Shown: positions 58,420-64,000 of the stretch, in pieces
Layout: the number at the start of each line of letters is the position of its first letter
Numbering within the stretch: the stretch's first letter is position 1
Made by a program: the position numbers and the translations under genes
Assembly (NCBI GenBank): GCA_003586115.2
Contig: QVOM02000103.1
Span: 434,001-498,000 of the forward strand
Direction of reading: 5' to 3'
Source: Salvator merianae
Lineage: Eukaryota; Chordata; Lepidosauria; Squamata; Teiidae
Length of the DNA stretch: 64,000 nucleotides
Notes under the pieces: generated by a model
Databases searched by the model: none
What the model saw: only the letters and a program-made list of their open reading frames with translations
Told to the model about the DNA's origin: nothing

Positions 58420-58800
58420 TTGTAAGCCATTACTGGAGGCACAAATGGCCTCAGTCACTAGGAATTCTAATGCCCTAGTGTGCCACCTTCTGGTATTCCT
58501 TGATGGACACATTCTGCTTTCATTAGTACAGACATTGATAACTTCTCCACTGGGTTGTTGCAATGTACTCTATGTGGGACTGCCCTTGAAGACAGTCTGG
58601 AGATTACAGCTATTGCACAATGCTGCAGCCAAGGTAGAATGAAAGCTCAGTAAAAGGTCTCACATCACTTTTGTGCTGCAAATGCTGCACTGGTTGCCAA
58701 TAATGTACTAAGCCCAATTCAACACATTGGCTTAACCTATAAAGTCCTAAATGGCATTGAACCTGGATACCTGAAAATTGCCTTATCAAAATTGCTTTGT
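58420..58800 (+). mobile_element. LINE post-RT fragment, CR1/L2 group
   Basis: The plus-strand translation reads KPLLEAQMASVTRNSNA, then LVQTLITSPLGCCNVLYVGL, PLKTVWRLQLLHNAAAK, then after stops and shifts SHITFVLQMLHWLP, QFNTLA and YKVLNGIEPGYL. This is the C-terminal section of the same LINE clade as 4466-5600 and 49141-49745. It is dead, with several stops. Confidence 0.85.
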
Positions 58801-59824
58801 TAAAGGTAAAAATTGCACGGAGCTTACTTTTAGCCGGCGGCTGGTTTGTAGCAGGATCCAAAGCAATGAAGGCACGTTGGGGGCTCCTCACTGTGGATCA
58901 CGAGGTTGCATGGAAGTGCTATGATTTCGCTAATACGCCAGAGAGGCAAAAGCAAGCGAAAGCAAGCGAAGGTATTTTTTTTGCTTTGATTTTTCATCAT
59001 TTTCAATGCCTTTTCAACGCTCACGTCTGTGCGCGCATGCGCACTAACTTATGTCACTTTAACTTATTGGCGCGACCTGTCGCTGGCTGCCGTCCGTGCC
59101 GATCCTTTGGGGTGCAGAAATTATTACCTATTGGCTTTTATGGGTGGGTCCATAGCACCTTATAAAAGCAGCTGCCAATGAGCCGTTTTATTTCCGTGTC
59201 GATCGGAGCTGACTCTCAGCTGAGTGACCTGACTGATTTTTTTTTTTCCACAAGCGCCTCACCTACTCATTGTACGAGGCGGGCGGGCTCAGTCAGCGAC
59301 GCGCGAAGCAATTGCCTTCAGCTAAGCATGTAATTTAGAAGACTGGAGGCAGCCCCAGGATTAAATTACTCCCTACTTCTGAGCAGCAGCGAAATGACAC
59401 CTCGTCTTGCCCTCCGTTTCAAAAAGCAGAACTATATACCACCATCAAAGAAGTTTTATTAACTCCTAGCCATCTGACTTTCTCATCCTCATGCGGTGCG
59501 ATAGATGCGAGGCAGGTGAAGAGTTAAAAAAAATACCGTCTTTCCTTATGTGATGCATTACAATTTCCAAGTTCCAACCTCTAGAGGCAGTGTCTTGAGA
59601 CTGCAAAGCACCTGTGCTTCGACGCATCGAAGTTTTCGCGGCGGAAAAAGACGAAAGCGGCCGTTCGCGGCGAATGGCGAAGGTCCCGAAAATTAGCGAA
59701 AATGGCGGGGACTTTCGCCATTTGCTTTCGCAATGTAGATTGCACTTCACATTCGATGCGAAAACCGCAAAGCATCGAAATTCAAACGAAATTTCGTTGC
59801 CACGAAGCTTCGTGCACACCCCTA
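58801..59824. mobile_element. CpG-rich block ending in a hAT-like terminus
   Basis: CpG is dense here (CGCGACCTGTCGC, GGCGGGCGGGC, TTCGCGGCGGAAAAAGACG) against a CpG-poor background. The right end, inverted, reads TAGGGGTGTGCACGAAGC, the same type as the TAGRGATGTGC hAT MITEs. A possible left counterpart is TTGCACGGAGCTTAC at 58814. No long frame survives. It is best read as a young, internally deleted DNA transposon that keeps promoter sequence; a host CpG island is the alternative. Confidence 0.5.
59033..59170 (+). promoter_or_regulatory. Promoter-like cluster: NRF1-type site and TATA box
   Basis: GCGCATGCGC at 59033-59042 is an exact NRF1 palindrome. TATAAAA at 59161-59167 lies about 120 bp downstream, followed by GC-rich leader-like sequence. 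Motif order and CpG context fit a polymerase II promoter reading right. No downstream coding sequence was found. Confidence 0.4.
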
Positions 59825-60585
59825 GTATAGAATCCTCTTTTAACCCTTTTTGTAGAGACAGTTAGAGCTCTTATTGTTTTAAAATGATATAACATATTGT
59901 GTTATTAGGTTATGTTTTATTTGTATTCTGAATGGTGTGCCCCAGTTTTTAAATTTGATCACTGAAGGACTGGCAATGGGATTTGGATTAGCTTCCCTTT
60001 TTTTCTTTCCATCACTTTATAGGCTTTTCAGTCATGCCTAAGAAAGATTTGCCTACATTGATTCATTACTATGCTAGCCTCACACTTCTGGCCCAGAACT
60101 ATCCCAAGAGGTCACTATTCTAGATTAGTTGTAGGTCAGCTTGAAACGGTCCACAACCATCCCAAATCCTCTTGTTCCAATTTAGCCTTTAGTGTTTCTG
60201 CACCTGTTCCAAAACAAGGAAAGTACTGCAGTCCCATCTTCAAAGTTTATGCAAGCTTCTGAAGATGATTTTCAAAACACTGATATGAAGGTAGGCATGC
60301 TATCTTCAAAGATTGTTCTCTTAAGCCCTGTCCTTGTTCAGAAGACATGGAGTATGAGTGTTAGGGCCTCAGTCAATCACTGGCAGGGATGGGTGGTGTC
60401 TTGGGCAGAGAGTCAGCTCCACATTACTGCTGGTGTGGGTCCAGGACAGACAGCATCCCTGCCCTCGTGATGCAGACAGAACATGCTGATCCGGAATAGT
60501 CTAGAGTCGAATAGTTAAACTACTTCAGGCAAAGTAAGTGCAGAAACAGCCTATGTTTTTCCCTCCTTAGATTGCAAACACTGGT
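59825..60585. other. No recognised gene; probable MITE right end
   Basis: AAGTAAGTGCAGAAACAGCC at 60531-60550 followed by TAT has the form of a Harbinger-type right terminus. A possible left end is GGCTTTTCAGTCATGCC at about 60022 preceded by ATA. The pairing is weak. Confidence 0.35.
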
Positions 60586-60892
60586 GGGGCCTCTGTTGGT
60601 GCAGAGGTTACAAGCACCAGGCTAGAACCCAGCAGTCCTTCCATTTGAATGCCCACTCATCCTTGGAAGCCCACTGGGTCTTCCCTGATATAGGTAAAAT
60701 AACCTCAGTGCCTTGTGAGTGCCTTGAGAAAGAGAAAGGCTAAAGGAATAAACCCAACAGTAAACATGGAGTGGAGCCCCTAAGATGATTAGATGGATCT
60801 CAGATCATCACTCTGTCAGCTTCTGCAACTGTAATCTGTCCTGAGACCATATGGTATAGGGCAGGATATAAATACAAATAAACTTCTTGGGA
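60586..60892 (+). mobile_element. tRNA-derived SINE
   Basis: The head GGGGCCTCTGTTGGTGCAGA is followed by GGTTACAAGCACCAGGCTAG and CCATTTGAATGCCCACTC. The A box (TTGGTGCAGAGG) and a degenerate B box (ATTTGAATGCC) have tRNA-like spacing. CTTGGAAGCCCACTGGG, CTGTAATCTGTCCTGAGACC and GGGCAGGATATAAATACAAA give the body and tail of a squamate SINE. Polymerase III promoted, mobilised by a LINE in trans; this copy is diverged. Confidence 0.7.
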
Positions 60893-63195
60893 CTCCTTAG
60901 GACAGGGACCTGTGCCATTCATAGTGACAAGCTTTATAAATAATATCCCAAAGATTACATGTATCTAATCTGGTAGTATGTCTGCATAGTTTTAAGTCAA
61001 ATACAAGTTAATTTTGCTTTCCCTCCTTCCAAAGAAATTTCATCCAGGCTTTCAAAGTTGTTTATATTACAGAGATTGCTCTGTGGAGAATCACTAATCA
61101 CCTACTTTCTGCAGGGACTTCCTTTTTCCTGGTCTTATTACATTAGATCTTCCAGCAACATTTGACATCAGTTGACATTCTTTATTCTGGGATTCTGTCA
61201 GAGCATCTGGAATTCTACGTTGGTCTAAGCACAACTGTTCTCTATACTGCCTGAAGCAGTCAGTTTTTAATCCTTAATTTGTATGGCTTGAATGCAGTTA
61301 GGCTCCATTAAATTCCCTCTTTCCCTCCTCCCCATCATCCCACTCTTGATGTCTACATATTGCTCTTAGCTACAGTAATTAGGCAATTTGAAAAATACCC
61401 ATTAAAGAGCCGTGGACAATGAAAGTGACTACATCCTTTGCATTTTACATTCCACAGAACTTCAACTCGTATAACTGGATGAATTAGCTATTGTACAAGT
61501 AAACCCTTTTGTTATTCTAAAAATGGGTTACATCATTTTTTATGCTGCTCAGTGGAGCATGTAGAGGAATTTTTTTGGAGGTCTTGATCTATGAGCCTTA
61601 TCCTTGTTAAAGAACAGCTTCATCCATAATTGGTTGTGATCCTTAAGGAATAACAATCATTATGACTGAGACTGAGGCTGTGTCTCCACTTGGTCAAGGG
61701 AAGCCTGGCTGTTGCAGGAAGCTGCTTCCACAGTCATTGGCCAGGTCACCATGATGGGTGCCAGTGCCTGCACATAGGGGGCAATTTTCCAGCCTCCTCT
61801 CAAGCTGACTGTGCTACATAGGCAACAGCAGCCCCCTCCATTCAGCTCAGACCATTTCCACAGCCACCATAAGCTGAATTAAGATGTTAGGGCACCATCA
61901 GAGTGAGAAATCACACTCTGTGGCCAAAGCATCCTATCCCCTGCCTTGAGTCAGCAACACAGGGGATGGGAGAAAGGCGCCTCCATGGTTCCACAGAGAC
62001 ATGTTTTCTAAGCTGTTTCACCTAATATGGGTCTATTACTCCACAATTCAGATTTAAAACTCTATTTACTTCTCCAGCGTGTTTGATCCAGGAGAGGAGT
62101 ACGGCTATGTTTTCAAGCCCTTTTTCATCACAGCTAGTGCTGGGAACTATAGTTTGAGGAGACAATGCAGCAACAAGCACTGAAGAAGAAGGCCATCACC
62201 ACACATGTGCCAGAATGATGAACCTGAGCAAGTGCCTAGCTCCATTCATATCAACCTCCTGTGGTGGCACGCTGCACATGCATGCCCACAGAATACTCTC
62301 AATATAGCAAGAACGTTTCATACAGAATGCATCACTCCCCCCACCCACCCCAAAATGCAGACACTGGGTGCTGTTCTGCATCACTTGAGCAGGATTAACA
62401 CTGCTGCACTACAGCGTGAACAAACCTTCTGAAAATAGACAAGATCTGTGTTCACTGAGAAAGCTGAATGTGAGCAAGCTGAGAAAAGTTTGCCCATTAT
62501 TAGTTTGGGATCACACCTGGAAAACACTGTATGGCATTCTTCGCGAAAACTTCTCAGGGCGCAGAATCCAAATTATAAGAAAATCAGCAAGCAGCACATT
62601 CTTGCTGATGGCTCTCTGCTAACTTCTGAAGTCAGCAACTGCCAGAGGTTTTTATTGTTTTAATAGTCACTTTGGCAACTTAACTTCCATCTGACATCAG
62701 AATGAATGCCGTAAGAAACCTGAAGACTAGGTTCATAATTCATTTTGCCCGCAACCATTTTTAATTAGATGTCATTTGAGAATTTCTTTTTAATTACTGC
62801 TTAGAGCTTCTGGTCACTGAACTCTGTACAGTGTGCCTATATGCTAATGAGGAAGTTGCTTTAGAAGTGTAAATGTTAAAATTGAAAGTGCAAAAGCTCT
62901 TGCTAATGTCTGGTTCTTAGAAGATTCCCCACTTCCTACTAAGATTTTTTCACCAAGTTTTAATAAACCATAGAGATTCATGATTAGATGAAGTGTCAAA
63001 AAGGGCAGGAAACAGGGTGAAAAGATGCTTCTCTTCTCAGGAGTATATTAGTATATTGCCACTGAATGAAAAACACCATTTCAGCGAACAAGAATCACTA
63101 ACATACCGCAAATGATTTCCACTTTGACCTGTCAGCTGAAGAACCTCTGAGAATCAGTCAAAAATTCTTTCAGTACTGCAGAAATTTTAGGGACT
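60893..63195. other. No recognised gene
   Basis: The part at 61670-62010 is less AT-rich and may be an unrecognised MITE (GGCTGTGTCTCCACTTGG at its left). 62690-62900 lacks repeat signatures and contains TTTTTAATTAGATG and TTTTTAATTACTG. Confidence 0.4.
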
Positions 63196-63198
63196 TGA

Positions 63199-63800
63199 GG
63201 GCCTTTCTGCACTTACCTCTCTTCCAGATCTTGATCGTCTTCTGGGCTTCTTTTATCCACATGCTGGTGTGAACTGGAGAGGCCCCACCCCCACCAACTT
63301 GTGCTGGTATGTCACAGAGCATATTCTGGATAAGGAGGCCCAAAATAGCCTCCTAGTCTGTTTTAGATCAGCAATACTGGTAGACAGTGGCCCTTTCTGC
63401 ACTTGACCGTATTTCACATTATATCTTGGAATAGAGATCTGCCATCTGCATGCTACTATGAACTATGGCAGGCCCCACCTGGGACCTGCTATAATCAGCA
63501 CTAGTATGTGGATAGCAGGCCCCTGTTCCCAGTCCAGAATAAAGCCAAGTGCAGACAGGGCCTTTGATAATGAGGCCTACCAGTGTACTAGGACCATGGG
63601 GGACCCATTTCAGTGGCACACCTTTTGTTGTGCTGACAAAATGGGTCCCTTGGAGGTTCCAAGGCCAGGAACTTTCATTTCTTGCCATCAGGATCACTCC
63701 AAAGCTCACACAAGCTTTGTGGTCAATGCAGTAGGGACTAAACCCTATCTGATCTGAATCCATAGAGGCAGACCTGCACAGGTAAATGCAGAAAGGACCC
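63199..63800. mobile_element. MITE, group C, with nested group D element
   Basis: Left end GGGCCTTTCTGCACTTACCT; right end, inverted, GGGTCCTTTCTGCATTTACC. The right half GGGACCCATTTCAGTGGCAC and ACAAAATGGGTCCCTTGG is the group C core. 3-bp flanks TGA and ATA do not match. It is interrupted at 63389-63562. Confidence 0.65.
63389..63562. mobile_element. MITE, group D, nested
   Basis: GGCCCTTTCTGCACTTGAC at the left and, inverted, GGCCCTGTCTGCACTTGGC at the right are nearly identical termini. The 174-bp body contains GCCATCTGCATGCTACTATG, GGCAGGCCCCACC and its inverted partner near 63500. Copies at 3690-3805 and 25851-25897. Confidence 0.8.
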
Positions 63801-64000
63801 ATAGTCCAGCATGCTCATTCAACAAAATCCATCTAACCACACCCAAATCTAAAGTTACACTTTGTGATGCAGATTGCATCCTAAAGCACACTTAGGAAAG
63901 TTTAGAAAATTCATTAAGAAGGATGTTCAATAGTGATGAACAAGGCTATCTTTAAATGAACCTGGAGAACATCAACAATTTTCTCACTAGAAATAGTATT
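63801..64000. other. No recognisable feature
   Basis: Nothing assignable in the remaining bases. Confidence 0.5.

Noticed and set aside
61675..62010. Possible additional MITE starting GGCTGTGTCTCCACTTGG
   Set aside because: A right end was not convincing and interior similarity to group A is limited to short words.

Overview
This window reads as non-coding DNA from a vertebrate nuclear genome, most likely a sauropsid and probably a squamate reptile. It is AT-rich by eye, has no operon-like gene packing, and has no long open reading frame. It carries a mix of old transposon debris typical of that group: CR1 3' ends, broken reverse-transcriptase pieces of the CR1/L2 (Jockey) group, an RTE/BovB-type endonuclease fragment, tRNA-derived SINE pieces, and many short non-autonomous DNA transposons. 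I found no cellular protein-coding gene, exon chain, rRNA, tRNA gene or CRISPR array that I could support. The short open frames present are chance frames or lie inside repeats.

The dominant structure is a set of related MITE-like elements. Their ends read approximately GGGCCTTTTYRCACTT, inverted at the other end. Several have 3-bp direct repeats that can be read on both sides: TCA (3046-3579), CTT (12936-13446), TTT (13618-14070), TAT (23299-23419) and TAA (5940-6452, 44504-44892, 44896-45103). GGG-type ends with 3-bp, often TAA, duplications point to the PIF/Harbinger superfamily. I sort the copies into working groups A to G by internal sequence. Group A carries a perfect or near-perfect palindrome close to its right end; the palindrome differs between copies but stays self-complementary.

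A second set has ends TAGRGATGTGC and 8-bp near-identical target duplications (8194-8548, 31589-31867, 42113-42766) and is hAT-like. A separate hAT-like foldback lies at 17758-17950. Other foldbacks are at 4187-4456, 51633-51770 and 55473-55897.

Layout: 1-6.5 kb is repeat-dense (CR1, groups A/C/D/E, broken LINE). 6.5-12.9 kb is sparser with one hAT MITE, a group F element and an old CR1. 12.9-17.9 kb is a dense MITE cluster. 18-29.6 kb is mostly unannotatable AT-rich sequence with a CR1 3' part at 21 kb and a TC/CA microsatellite at 25.9 kb. The RTE fragment is at 29.7 kb, hAT MITEs at 31 and 42 kb, and two MITEs abut on a shared TAA near 44.9 kb. Broken LINE reverse transcriptases lie at 49 and 58 kb. 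A CpG-rich, promoter-like block occupies 58.8-59.8 kb, a SINE sits at 60.6 kb, and nested MITEs lie at 63.2-63.8 kb. Several insertions are nested, so relative ages can be read directly from the sequence.
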